DNA from: Phycisphaerae bacterium
Lineage (GTDB): Bacteria; Planctomycetota; Phycisphaerae; UBA1845
Direction: 5' to 3'
DNA length: 64,000 bases
Assembly (NCBI GenBank): GCA_029260215.1
Contig: JAJDDQ010000031.1
Span: 186,001 to 250,000 of the forward strand
Shown here: positions 26,719-35,129 of the stretch, one piece after another
How positions within the stretch are numbered: the stretch's first letter is position 1
How the letters are laid out: every line of letters begins with the position of its first letter
The notes under the pieces: model-generated
Told to the model about the DNA's origin: nothing
Database searches by the model: none
Seen by the model: the letters and a program-made list of their open reading frames with translations, nothing else
Position numbers and translations under genes: made by a program

Positions 26719-27139
26719 TGGCTTGGAATTCGCGATTGAGTGGCTTCAAAAAGCCAGAAATGATTGGCGGTCGGCTCGCGCTCTGATCGCGATGGAAGAC
26801 CCGCCGACGGACGCGGCGGCGTTTCACTGCCAACAGACTGTTGAGAAAATACTGAAGAGCTTCCTGGTTTCTCACAATCAGCCGTTTGGTAAAACGCACT
26901 TGTTAAGCTCACTCTGTACGGTCTGCGCCAAGATCGACGGCGAGTTTGACGGGTTGATCGCAAGGACGGCACCGCTCTCGCAATATGCGGTAAGATTTCG
27001 ATACCCTGGTGTCGAGTTGCCGACTGTCGACGACGTTCATGAGGCTTTGGAGGTTGTGGCGCTCGTGGCTGAATTCGTACTGCAACGTCTTCATGGCGAT
27101 GCGCGCCGCGTCTTCGAATCGCAACCAAAAGAGAGATGA
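26708..27139 (+). CDS. HEPN-domain protein of an MNT-HEPN pair
   Basis: A 143-residue all-helical HEPN protein: EWLQKARNDWRSARALI, AAFHCQQTVEKILKSFLV, then GKTHLLSSL and LSQYAVRFRYPG, which together match the classic HEPN family. I do not find the RX4-6H RNase motif: none of the His residues has an Arg four to six positions before it. It may therefore be a substrate-binding or inactive HEPN rather than an RNase toxin. It overlaps the MNT gene by 11 bases and is followed after 43 bases by hmgA. Confidence 0.87.
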   Translation: MANDGLEFAIEWLQKARNDWRSARALIAMEDPPTDAAAFHCQQTVEKILKSFLVSHNQPFGKTHLLSSLCTVCAKIDGEFDGLIARTAPLSQYAVRFRYPGVELPTVDDVHEALEVVALVAEFVLQRLHGDARRVFESQPKER

Positions 27140-27182
27140 GAACAGCGCCGGCTCGACCATCGAAGCAAGCAAGGAGAACGAC

Positions 27183-28400
27183 ATGATCCATTATCATAAA
27201 CTGGGCGACGTGCCGCCCAAACATCACGTGACGCACAAGGAAAACGGCAAAATGCTCATGGAGCAGTGCATGACCCGCGTCGCGTTCAAAAGCACCTACA
27301 GCATCATCTATTACCGTACACCGCCGACGGACGAGTGCAAGGTTCGCTCAATGGAGTTGCCCGGCTTCTGTCCGGTCGTACCGATCGCGGAGCAGCTTCT
27401 ACACCGCAGGCATCTGCGCACGCAGGACATGCAGCCCACGGGCGACTTCCTCACCGGGCGACGAACACTGCTGATGAACGCCGACATTCAGGTCGGCGTC
27501 TGCAAGATCGCTCAGCCGGCAGGCAAGTCGTGGTTCACCAATGGTGAAGGCGATGAATGCTGGTTCGCATATGACTGCGGCGGCACGCTCGAAAGCGTCT
27601 ACGGCGTGCAGTCATTCAACAAGCAGGACTACATCCTGATCCCCAAGGGGACGCCGTATCGTCTTCATCCGGACAATGACCGCGGCACGTTCCTTGTGTT
27701 CGAGTCAGCCACGTCCATCGATCTGCCCCAACAGTTCCGCAACGAGTCGGGCCAGATCACGATGGACGCACCCTACTGTCATCGCGATTTCCACGGGCCG
27801 ACGGAACTGTTGAGCTTCGACGAATCCCGACACGGCAAACCGCCGTACGATTGGGTTGTCAAGTTCGGAAACCGCCTGAGCGTGCATGAATACGAGCATT
27901 TCCCCTGGGATGTAGCCGGGTGGGACGGTGTTGCCTATCCCGTAACGTTCAACATTCTCGACTATCAGCCGAAGACCGCGACGATCCATCTGCCGCCGAC
28001 GTCGCACATTACCTTCGCCGGGCGCGGGTTCGTTATTTGCAGCTTCGTGCCGCGCAAAGTCGATTACTACGACAAAGGCGAATACAAAGCCATTCCCTGC
28101 CCCTATGGCCACGCCAGTGTGGACTGTGACGAAATCCTCTATTACGTGGAGGGCAACTTCACTTCCCGCAAGGGCATTGAGTCGCAATCCATCAGCCTGC
28201 ACCCGATGGGCGTGCCGCACGGACCGCATCCCGGCACATACGCCACAAGCGTCGGCGCGGAGCGCACGAACGAGTTGGCCGTCATGTGCGATACGTTTAA
28301 GCCGCTGCTTCTGACGAAGGCGGCCGACGCGATCGAAGACAAGGACTACCACTATACATGGGTTCGGCGCGAGAATACCCCGATGGAAACGAGCAAGTAG
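27183..28400 (+). CDS. hmgA: Homogentisate 1,2-dioxygenase
   Basis: A 405-residue ring-cleaving dioxygenase. Landmarks include ECWFAYDCGGTLESVYG, DYILIPKGTPYRL, the iron-binding area DEILYYVEGNF and HPMGVPHGPHPG, and the ending WVRRE. It opens homogentisate to maleylacetoacetate, the step after HPPD. The start at 27183 is set by AAGGAG at 27171-27176; a longer frame from 27009 overlaps the HEPN gene and lacks a ribosome site. Later steps (maleylacetoacetate isomerase, fumarylacetoacetase) are not in the window. Confidence 0.9.
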   Translation: MIHYHKLGDVPPKHHVTHKENGKMLMEQCMTRVAFKSTYSIIYYRTPPTDECKVRSMELPGFCPVVPIAEQLLHRRHLRTQDMQPTGDFLTGRRTLLMNADIQVGVCKIAQPAGKSWFTNGEGDECWFAYDCGGTLESVYGVQSFNKQDYILIPKGTPYRLHPDNDRGTFLVFESATSIDLPQQFRNESGQITMDAPYCHRDFHGPTELLSFDESRHGKPPYDWVVKFGNRLSVHEYEHFPWDVAGWDGVAYPVTFNILDYQPKTATIHLPPTSHITFAGRGFVICSFVPRKVDYYDKGEYKAIPCPYGHASVDCDEILYYVEGNFTSRKGIESQSISLHPMGVPHGPHPGTYATSVGAERTNELAVMCDTFKPLLLTKAADAIEDKDYHYTWVRRENTPMETSK

Positions 28401-28441
28401 GCTCAACATTCATTGCGAGTTCCCCCAAGGTAACAAGGGCT

Positions 28442-29872
28442 ATGAGTATGCGAATCACGAGCGTCGCGGCATTGACCTTGTGTTGCGTTTTCCTGTGCGG
28501 CTGCCCGACGGGTGGCCCCACGGGAAACACGAACGCAAACAGTGATCTTCCCAAGGGGTCACCCTGCGGGCAGGTCGTGATCGCGTGCTACGACGAACTT
28601 GCGCGTCAGCCAGCCAGGATCATCTGCTTCCGCGAGCAGTCGCGCTGGCCTCGGACCGACCTTACCTGGCGCATCGCCGAACCGTGGAGCGGCGCGAGCG
28701 AGGCGGATCAAATCGACGCAGCCGAAGCGGCATTCGCTCTGTGGGCTGACGCATCGAATCTCACGTTCGCGCGTGCCGATTCGGACGTCGCCGATATAGA
28801 GTTGGCCTTCTCAAGTAACGACCACGGCGATCCGTTTCCGTTCGACGGACCGGGCGCCAACCTTGGGCACGCCTACTTCCCCGGCACAAACCGCGCGGGA
28901 CAGGTACACCTGTGTGCCGACGAAACATGGGCTGTGGGCGGCGGAGACGGCGCGTTCGACATGTTCACGGTCTTCATTCACGAGATCGGTCACGCACTCG
29001 GGTTGGAACATAGTCTCGACCCTGACGCGGTGATGGCCCCTTCGTATATGGGCGGCGTTACGGAGTTGACGGCTGACGACATCGAATCGGTGCAACGTCT
29101 CTACGGCAATACCGACGGCAGCATTCCGCCGATCGTCGAACGCAGCGACGACTTTGAAGCCTTCTGTGCAGAAGCCGCCGACCTGACCGCATTGAATGAC
29201 CCGGATTCCGACGGCGACGGCATCCCTGACTCGCTCGAAATCTTCGTGCTCGATACGGAACCGCTGACCGTCGACTCCGATGCCGACGGGTCAGACGATT
29301 TCGCGGAGGTGTTCGTCCAAAGCACCGATCCGATCGTACCCAACACCCCGGTGGATATCGCATTCGCCCGTTTGTTTGCGGACGGTGAATTGCTGGAGAC
29401 CTTTTCGCTCGGCGGAACAGCCACAATCGGCACCGGCGAGGGCGATACGGAAGGCAGCGAATACCAGATCGTCTTCATCAAGGGCGAACCGCGATCCACA
29501 AGCCAGGCTATCATCGTCTTCACCGAGCGCGCCGCCATCACAGGCCAATCGCTTGAAGTCGGAGACGCGTTCAATGGCTACTTACAGTTGGGCGGCTTGG
29601 TTGACGACACTGAAGTGTTCGCACAAGTCTGCCGCAACTTCGACGACCCAGCCTTCGTCGCAGCGTGCGACCTGGCCACCGAAAGCGTGGGCATGGGCAG
29701 CATTCGCCTGCGACTTGCGGGCGGGCGCATCGCCGGTACGTTCGATTTTTCGATCAATTCGCCCAACGGCGGGCCTTTCCGTGTCGTAGGAGAAGTCAGC
29801 CTGCCCGAAGAATTCGCGCAGGAAGGCACGCTCGGGACGATTTTCGATCTGGGCAATCCGCAGGGCGGCTAG
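28442..29872 (+). CDS. Matrixin-type zinc metalloprotease lipoprotein
   Basis: A 476-residue lipoprotein: the signal segment VAALTLCCVFLCGC gives a lipobox ending LCGC. The catalytic domain has DLTWRIAE at the start of the matrixin fold, the Ca/Zn loop around GANLGHAYFP and the zinc motif HEIGHALGLEHS, followed by the Met-turn region AVMAPSY. Residues about 255-300 contain Asp-rich thrombospondin-3-like repeats (DSDGDGIPDSLEIF, DSDADGSDDFAEVF). The C-terminal domain of about 170 residues is not recognised. Start 28442 has AAGG upstream; ATG 28448 is an alternative. Acts outside the cell on proteins. Confidence 0.85.
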   Translation: MSMRITSVAALTLCCVFLCGCPTGGPTGNTNANSDLPKGSPCGQVVIACYDELARQPARIICFREQSRWPRTDLTWRIAEPWSGASEADQIDAAEAAFALWADASNLTFARADSDVADIELAFSSNDHGDPFPFDGPGANLGHAYFPGTNRAGQVHLCADETWAVGGGDGAFDMFTVFIHEIGHALGLEHSLDPDAVMAPSYMGGVTELTADDIESVQRLYGNTDGSIPPIVERSDDFEAFCAEAADLTALNDPDSDGDGIPDSLEIFVLDTEPLTVDSDADGSDDFAEVFVQSTDPIVPNTPVDIAFARLFADGELLETFSLGGTATIGTGEGDTEGSEYQIVFIKGEPRSTSQAIIVFTERAAITGQSLEVGDAFNGYLQLGGLVDDTEVFAQVCRNFDDPAFVAACDLATESVGMGSIRLRLAGGRIAGTFDFSINSPNGGPFRVVGEVSLPEEFAQEGTLGTIFDLGNPQGG

Positions 29873-30258
29873 TGTGTGGTCACGCGAAAAAGTGCGGGTT
29901 TCGCCCGCTCTTTCAGAGCCGCGACCCTGAGAGCGACCAATGCGGGAGCACGAAGGGAGCGGTTGGCGGGAACCCGTAAGATCAGGTGTGACAATGCACT
30001 AGGATTCCGCCACGCATGACAATGGGGCGGCCGTCACCCGTGCGACAAGTTCCTACAACCCCTCCCGTTCGTCGGTGACCTCAACCGATCGCTCTTGGAA
30101 TTCCCCACAATTTTCTTACAGTTGAGACGATTGTTCGTCATAATCGGACCGTAATGTTTCGGGGGCCGCACCGTCGGGAAGTGAAGCGGTGTGGCTGCTG
30201 CTACCGGGCGGAGTCGAGAGTCACGCTCCCACCATAAACCATTCGAGGGGATATCAGG
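29873..30258. other. Intergenic region with palindromes
   Basis: A terminator-like hairpin GCGGG-TTTCG-CCCGC (29894-29908, then TCTTTC) is followed by a segment AGAGCCGCGACCCTGAGAGC that resembles known planctomycete-type extragenic palindromes. Its tail GGTGTGACAATGCAC is like the tails of the repeats at 31601 and 55625. No gene seen. A possible -10 (CATAAT, near 30140) precedes the next gene. Confidence 0.5.
29894..29914 (+). terminator. Possible terminator after the matrixin gene
   Basis: GCGGG and CCCGC arms around TTTCG, then a short T-rich tail (TCTTTC). A modest stem of five pairs. Confidence 0.45.
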
Positions 30259-31572
30259 ATGAAAAGCGTAATCGGTTTGCTCGTGTGCGTAACCAGCGTC
30301 CTTTGTTTGTCCACGTCCGTTTGCGGACAGATCGGAAACTTCCGCATCACCGAGGTGGACGTGATGGCCGACCAAGCTGAGGTGACCAATACCGGTCCCG
30401 CGCACGTGACCACATCGTCCCGTCCGTTCTGCCACCGCTTCACTTACTCGTCATCCATCCCCACCGCTACGTCATTCGCCCCCGGGGAGGTACGCGTGTT
30501 TTCGGTCATCGGCTTGAACGGCGTGTCGAGCGACTTATGGCTTTACACCTCAGGCCCGTTCTCCAGTGCGGGAAACATTGTTCATGGTTTGCAGTACGGT
30601 GGAGGCAACATCGGGCGATCCACGTTGGCGTCCGGTGTCAGCCTTTGGTCGGGCGGCGGAGATTTCATCAACATGCCACCGATCGGTGCCACGCTTTCGT
30701 ATGACGGCTTTGGTTTTTCACCGTTCGACTGGTACATCGACGAAACACCCTCTATGGGTTCGGACGACGTAACCACACCCGGAACGGTCGCGCCAAGTCT
30801 TGCGCATCCCGCCGGCACGCAGGATTTCGAATCGCTGCTTCTGGGTGACGAAATTATCGCCGTACAGGACTGGATCGTGGTGGATTCGAGCTTGGAGCAG
30901 GGACGATTCACAGCCCGCGTGGTCAACGATGTGCTCGGTGCGATTGTTCCGCGCAACGGTTCAACGCAATGGCTTCGCATTCGCGATCAGGATGAAACCG
31001 ATGTTCAGAACCGCTTGTACACACCGATGATCGCCACGCCCGGCCCGGCGAACTACACCTGGACATTCTTCGTGAATCTTGAGCAGGCTCCCCCCGGAGG
31101 CGGCGATGTGAAGCCGCGTATCACGGTGCAACACCCGGACGGATCATTCGCGAATGCCTGGGGTATCGAGTTCACGAGCACCGGTGCCAACCTCGTCGTC
31201 ACCGGCGTCGGCGGGCCTGCGGCTTCGACGCCCTTGTATTCGCTTTCCTCGCCTACCGGTATCGGCGATTGGGTGAAGCTGACCCTCTCCGTTGATTTTC
31301 TTGCGGGAACGGTTTCGTCGCAGGTCAACGATGGGGCGGCAGTCTCGCTGCCCATCGCGTTGAGCGGAACCGCCGACGCAATGGTGTTCCGCCTGTGTTA
31401 CCGCGGTGAAGGCGTCGGCAACGTCATGACGATGCTCCTCGACGATGTGTCAGTCGTGACAGCCGACAGTGGAATCCCAACGGTTTCCGAATGGGGATTG
31501 GTCATACTCACGCTGGTGCTCTTGGCGGGGGGAACCGTCATCTTCAAACAACGACGCGTCCCGGTAGCCTAG
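30259..31572 (+). CDS. Exported protein with IPT-type CTERM sorting tail
   Basis: A 437-residue protein with a signal peptide (residues 1-23, ending SVCGQ). The body looks like a beta-sandwich: an N-terminal segment of the kind seen in lamin-tail-like domains, then a possible concanavalin-like fold around residues 185-415 with segments such as FTARVVND and WVKLTLSVDFLAGTV. The end is a textbook C-terminal sorting signal: IPTVSEWGL, a hydrophobic helix, then KQRR. Such tails direct anchoring or processing at the cell envelope. No catalytic motif is recognised. Confidence 0.75.
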   Translation: MKSVIGLLVCVTSVLCLSTSVCGQIGNFRITEVDVMADQAEVTNTGPAHVTTSSRPFCHRFTYSSSIPTATSFAPGEVRVFSVIGLNGVSSDLWLYTSGPFSSAGNIVHGLQYGGGNIGRSTLASGVSLWSGGGDFINMPPIGATLSYDGFGFSPFDWYIDETPSMGSDDVTTPGTVAPSLAHPAGTQDFESLLLGDEIIAVQDWIVVDSSLEQGRFTARVVNDVLGAIVPRNGSTQWLRIRDQDETDVQNRLYTPMIATPGPANYTWTFFVNLEQAPPGGGDVKPRITVQHPDGSFANAWGIEFTSTGANLVVTGVGGPAASTPLYSLSSPTGIGDWVKLTLSVDFLAGTVSSQVNDGAAVSLPIALSGTADAMVFRLCYRGEGVGNVMTMLLDDVSVVTADSGIPTVSEWGLVILTLVLLAGGTVIFKQRRVPVA

Positions 31573-31600
31573 TGCTTTGCCAAGCCTGAAACGACAAGTG

Positions 31601-31712
31601 GGTGCCCCGCTTCTTCAGAGGTGGGAGAGTCGAATGGTCCTCGGGATTCGAGTTCCCCACGGCTAAAGCCGCGGGGAACTCTATCTGTCGGTTGAGCTGT
31701 GACGATGCAATA
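31601..31712. repeat. Dispersed repeat family D, copy 1
   Basis: Shares order and much sequence with 55625-55740: a GGTGGGAGAGTCGAATGGTC-type arm, a hairpin GTTCCCC...CGGGGAAC around ACGGCTAAAGCCG (31652-31679), and a tail TGTGACGATG. Lies between the CTERM protein gene and the deformylase 3' end. Confidence 0.7.
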
Positions 31713-31749
31713 GAAACACCAGACTGCCAAGAATGTCAGCTCTGCGTTG

Positions 31750-32295
31750 TTATCGAGATTTCCGCCGCATGGTCGCTTTGTAGTCCGCTTTGAGTTGCTG
31801 AATCATGCGGCGGTTGGCGAGTTCGGTGATTTCGGACATGGCGTCCACTATCAGCACGCCGTCGAGATGGTCGTTCTCGTGCTGACAAACGCGGGCGGCG
31901 AGATCGACGACCTCAGCCTTTTGCGGCTTGCCCTCAATATCGAACCCCTCGATGGTCAGCGTCGCAGCCCGACGCTTCGGAACGGTCACACCGGGGATCG
32001 AGAGGCAGCCCTCTTCGCTTTCAACAACGCCCTCAAGGTCTGATAAAACAGGGTTGATCCACACGGACGTGTCGTCCGGCTCGCCCGTCGGGTTGCAAAG
32101 GAAAAGACGAATGGGCACGCCGACCTGCGGGGCAGCCAACCCCACACCGTGGGCCTCATGCAGCAGCCACTCCATCCGCTGAACAAGCTCCGCCAACTGC
32201 CCATCAAACGTGTCGATGCGAGTGCATCGCTCGCGCAGGACGGGGTCGGGATACAGGACGATATTGAGCTTCTCGATCGCGCCAGGCAGTCTCAC
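31750..32295 (-). CDS. def: Peptide deformylase
   Basis: Removes the formyl group from nascent proteins. All three motifs are present: GVGLAAPQVG, EGCLSIPG and QHENDHLDG (the usual HExxH form with Cys of motif 2 as metal ligand). The GTG at 32295 is chosen: GGAAAGG lies eight bases upstream and the protein then begins MRLPGAIEKLNIVLYPDP, like other deformylases. A GTG at 32328 would add 11 unsupported residues. The length of 181 residues is normal. It stands alone, without fmt. Confidence 0.93.
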   Translation of the reverse strand: MRLPGAIEKLNIVLYPDPVLRERCTRIDTFDGQLAELVQRMEWLLHEAHGVGLAAPQVGVPIRLFLCNPTGEPDDTSVWINPVLSDLEGVVESEEGCLSIPGVTVPKRRAATLTIEGFDIEGKPQKAEVVDLAARVCQHENDHLDGVLIVDAMSEITELANRRMIQQLKADYKATMRRKSR

Positions 32296-32339
32296 CTTTG
32301 AAGCCTTTCCATCGGAATCACTGCCCACCGGGCGACGTT

Positions 32340-32491
32340 GCGTTCACGTCCGCACCCCCGTAATGTATACTAGCAGGCTAGTGCAGTCTGTAAAGACAGG
32401 CAGAACAACGACTAACGTCGATTCCTGCCTGCACCCAATCGAGCAGGTAACGGGCAGCGGCGAACACAACGCCCCCCGCAATGGATAAGCG
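32340..32491 (+). promoter_or_regulatory. Leader of the TPR gene with hairpin
   Basis: A possible promoter (TTGCGT, 17 bases, TAATGT; TATACT overlaps) is followed by a hairpin at 32397-32431: CAGGCAG pairs with CTGCCTG, with an inner CGAC/GTCG. Function unknown; could be a stabilising 5' structure. Confidence 0.35.
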
Positions 32492-33973
32492 ATGGCCAAC
32501 AAAGATCAGGACAAAAGCGAAAAGGACGGCGAGAGCGGTCCCCCACCGGAGGCGGCAAGATACCCGGTAACCGAAGAAGACAAAGCCAAAGCGCGCAGGT
32601 GGTTCGCGCGGGCCAAGGAGCTGACCGAAGGCAAAAACTTCGACTACGCAATCCAATGCTACGTGGACGGCTTGGCCCATTGGCCCGAAGCCGTCGAAGA
32701 GGGGCACCAGCTCCTGCGATTGGCTGCGTCGGAAAGAAACCTCCGAGGCGGCAAGAAGCCCGGCTTCGCGGACACCATGAAACGCTCGATGTCAGGCAAG
32801 GATGCGAAAAAAGCGATGCTCAACGCAGAGTGGCTTTTGTCGCAGGATCCACAAAACATCTCCTACATCGAAGGACTGTTCAAGAACGCCAACAAGCTGC
32901 ACTGCGAAGACACGCTCAAATGGATAGGCCCTATTTACACCAACGCGTGCGAAGCCGAAAAGAAACTCAGCCCCAAGCGGTTCGCCCTGATGCGCGAGGT
33001 GTACGAGGAGGCCGGCGACCGTGCCGCCGCCCGAGGCGAAGGGGCCATCGCGGTCGAGTTCTATGAGTTGGCCGCCGCCGCCCTGCGAACCCAATCGCAC
33101 GTGGACCCGAAGGATCGCTCGCTCGAAAACGAGCTGCGCGATCTCAGCACCAAGCTCACCATTCTTAAGGGAAGATATGGGACGGCTGACACCTTCCTCG
33201 AAAGCATGCAGGACGCCGACGACCAGAAGGCGATTCACGATCAGGACCGCAAAGTGCAAAGCGGCGACGATCTCGCCAACCTCGTGCAGCGAGCCGAGAA
33301 AGACCTCGAAGGTACGCCGGACAACCCCGCCAAGATCGAACGGCTTGTCGAGCTTCTGTGTCGCGACGAGAAACCGGAAAACGAAACCCGAGCCGTCAGA
33401 ATACTCGTCGAAAAATTCAAAGCCTACGGCGACTTCCGGCTCAAGGCTCGCGCGGAAGACATCCGCATCAAGCAACTCCGCCGCGCCGTCCGCAAAGCGA
33501 GAGCCGCCAAAGACCCCGCTGCCGCCAAAGCAGCCCGCATCGCACAACTGACCTTCGAAATAAAATCTTACCGCGAGCGGGTGAAACAATACCCCACAGA
33601 CAACAAGTTAAAGTTTCACTTAGCCACCTGCCTGTTTGAGGGCGGCAAGCACGACGAGGCGATTCCGCTGTTCCAGACGTCGCGGGCGGACCCCAAAGTT
33701 CGCACCCAGGCTGACCTGCACCTCGGTCGATGCTTCTACGCCAAAAAGTTCTTTGCCCAGGCTATCGGACTACTTACTCAGGCGGTCGCCTCCCACGAAA
33801 TGCCCGACGACGCCGTCGCCAAGGAGCTGCGCTATTGGTTGGCCCGGTCCCTGGAAGCTGAAAAACGCGGCGACGAAGCCAAAAAAGCGTATGGCGAGCT
33901 CTTGCAGACGGATTACAACTTCCGCGACGTTCGCGACAGGCTTCAGGCCTTGACAAATGCGGAAACGACGTGA
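32492..33973 (+). CDS. TPR-containing protein
   Basis: A 493-residue soluble protein without a signal peptide. TPR-like helices occur at the N-terminus (RRWFARAKELTEGKNFDYAI) and more clearly at the C-terminus (LATCLFEGGKHDEAIPLF, GRCFYAKKFFAQAIGLL, LARSLEAEKRGDEAKKAYGE). The middle, about residues 280-380, is highly charged and Lys/Arg/Ala-rich. TPR proteins assemble complexes; the partner is unknown. It is followed after 36 bases by rpsT, so they may share a transcript. Confidence 0.8.
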   Translation: MANKDQDKSEKDGESGPPPEAARYPVTEEDKAKARRWFARAKELTEGKNFDYAIQCYVDGLAHWPEAVEEGHQLLRLAASERNLRGGKKPGFADTMKRSMSGKDAKKAMLNAEWLLSQDPQNISYIEGLFKNANKLHCEDTLKWIGPIYTNACEAEKKLSPKRFALMREVYEEAGDRAAARGEGAIAVEFYELAAAALRTQSHVDPKDRSLENELRDLSTKLTILKGRYGTADTFLESMQDADDQKAIHDQDRKVQSGDDLANLVQRAEKDLEGTPDNPAKIERLVELLCRDEKPENETRAVRILVEKFKAYGDFRLKARAEDIRIKQLRRAVRKARAAKDPAAAKAARIAQLTFEIKSYRERVKQYPTDNKLKFHLATCLFEGGKHDEAIPLFQTSRADPKVRTQADLHLGRCFYAKKFFAQAIGLLTQAVASHEMPDDAVAKELRYWLARSLEAEKRGDEAKKAYGELLQTDYNFRDVRDRLQALTNAETT

Positions 33974-34009
33974 GAATAACCGGGCTTTGACGAACAGCAG
34001 GAGATAATT

Positions 34010-34285
34010 GTGCCGAACACGACATCAGCCAAGAAACGCATGCGACAGGACGGGGAACGCCGGGATCGGAGCCGTGCCCGCCGCAGCGTAGTCAAGACCC
34101 ACATTCGCAAGTTCCTGGAGGCGATCAGGGCCAACGACGCCGGAACCGCCAGAAGCGAATTCAGTACCACGACCAAGCTGCTCGATCAGTCGGCGGCCAA
34201 GGGTACCTACCACAAAAACACCGTAGCACGCAAGAAATCGCGGTTGGCAGCACGTCTGAACGCAATGTCCCAAGCCGCAGCCTGA
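34010..34285 (+). CDS. rpsT: 30S ribosomal protein S20
   Basis: A 91-residue basic protein with the S20 pattern: an N-terminal SAKKRMRQ, RRSVVKTHIRKF, a central helix, and the GTYHKNTVARKKSRLAARL end. It binds 16S rRNA early in small-subunit assembly. The start is GTG at 34010 with CAGGAGATA upstream. S20 genes are often autoregulated, but no structure could be assigned here. Confidence 0.93.
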   Translation: MPNTTSAKKRMRQDGERRDRSRARRSVVKTHIRKFLEAIRANDAGTARSEFSTTTKLLDQSAAKGTYHKNTVARKKSRLAARLNAMSQAAA

Positions 34286-34302
34286 GCGGGGACGGACCGG
34301 TC

Positions 34303-34866
34303 ATGCCCACGGACACCCCGCGTCGCTACGTCTCGCGCGCGGGTTTCAAGCTCGAACACGCACTCGATCAGTTCGACATTCAGCCAACAGGGTGGGTGTG
34401 CGCGGACCTCGGCAGCCACACCGGGGGATTCGTCGATTGTCTGCTCCAAAACGAGGCAGCCAAGGTTTTCGCAGTCGATACCGGGGCGGGCACCCTGGCT
34501 TGGACGCTGCGAAACGACCCCCGCGTCACGGTCATGGAGCGAACCAGCGCCCTGCACGCCGCCCTGCCCGAACGCGTCGCACTCGTGACCATCGACGTCG
34601 GCTGGACCAAGCAGCACCTCGTTCTGCCGCGTGCGATCGAATTCCTAGCGCCGGGCGGCAGGATCATCACGCTCATCAAACCACATTACGAATCCGATCG
34701 CAGACAGTTGGCCAAGGGCGTTCTGCCGGACGAACTCGTCGAGCCGACCGTGCGCTCGGTCGTTGACCATCTAGCGAACCTGTCGATTACGATCGCGCGC
34801 ACAGTCGATAGCCCGATTCGCGGCGACGCGGGCAACCGCGAGATTCTGGCGTTGATTGAAACATAG
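34303..34866 (+). CDS. TlyA/FtsJ-like rRNA methyltransferase lacking the S4 domain
   Basis: A 187-residue SAM methyltransferase similar to the catalytic half of TlyA: RYVSRAGFKLEHALDQF, then motif I DLGSHTGGFVDCLLQ, VFAVDTGAGTL, and LVTIDVGWTKQHLVLPRA. TlyA proteins are usually about 260-270 residues with an N-terminal S4 RNA-binding domain, which is missing here; the next upstream gene begins 17 bases before. It could methylate 16S or 23S rRNA with a different RNA-recognition partner. Position next to S20 fits a ribosomal role. Confidence 0.8.
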   Translation: MPTDTPRRYVSRAGFKLEHALDQFDIQPTGWVCADLGSHTGGFVDCLLQNEAAKVFAVDTGAGTLAWTLRNDPRVTVMERTSALHAALPERVALVTIDVGWTKQHLVLPRAIEFLAPGGRIITLIKPHYESDRRQLAKGVLPDELVEPTVRSVVDHLANLSITIARTVDSPIRGDAGNREILALIET

Positions 34867-35129
34867 AGACCTGCGGGGAATCGTGTGTCGCAGCATTCTC
34901 GGACGTTTGCCACATCGCTTTCGCGTGTTCTTTGGCGCACTTGTTTCACCCATGCGGCAAATACCCCACTTGCTCGCGTCGTATCGCACACAGCGGCTGG
35001 TTTGCCATGCTGTCCAAGGGGGTTTGGTTGGCCGACGATTGTGGCACACCGCGTGCCTTGAAAATGGGGGATGCGTGCGTGGAAGGTGCGCTCTTCTGTC
35101 CCTCGGGGTTCCAGTAAGAGGAGGAAAAG

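Noticed and set aside
34867..35129. Possible small gene between the TlyA-like gene and the multicopper oxidase
   Set aside because: Open frames there lack ribosome sites and look random; treated as a leader region.
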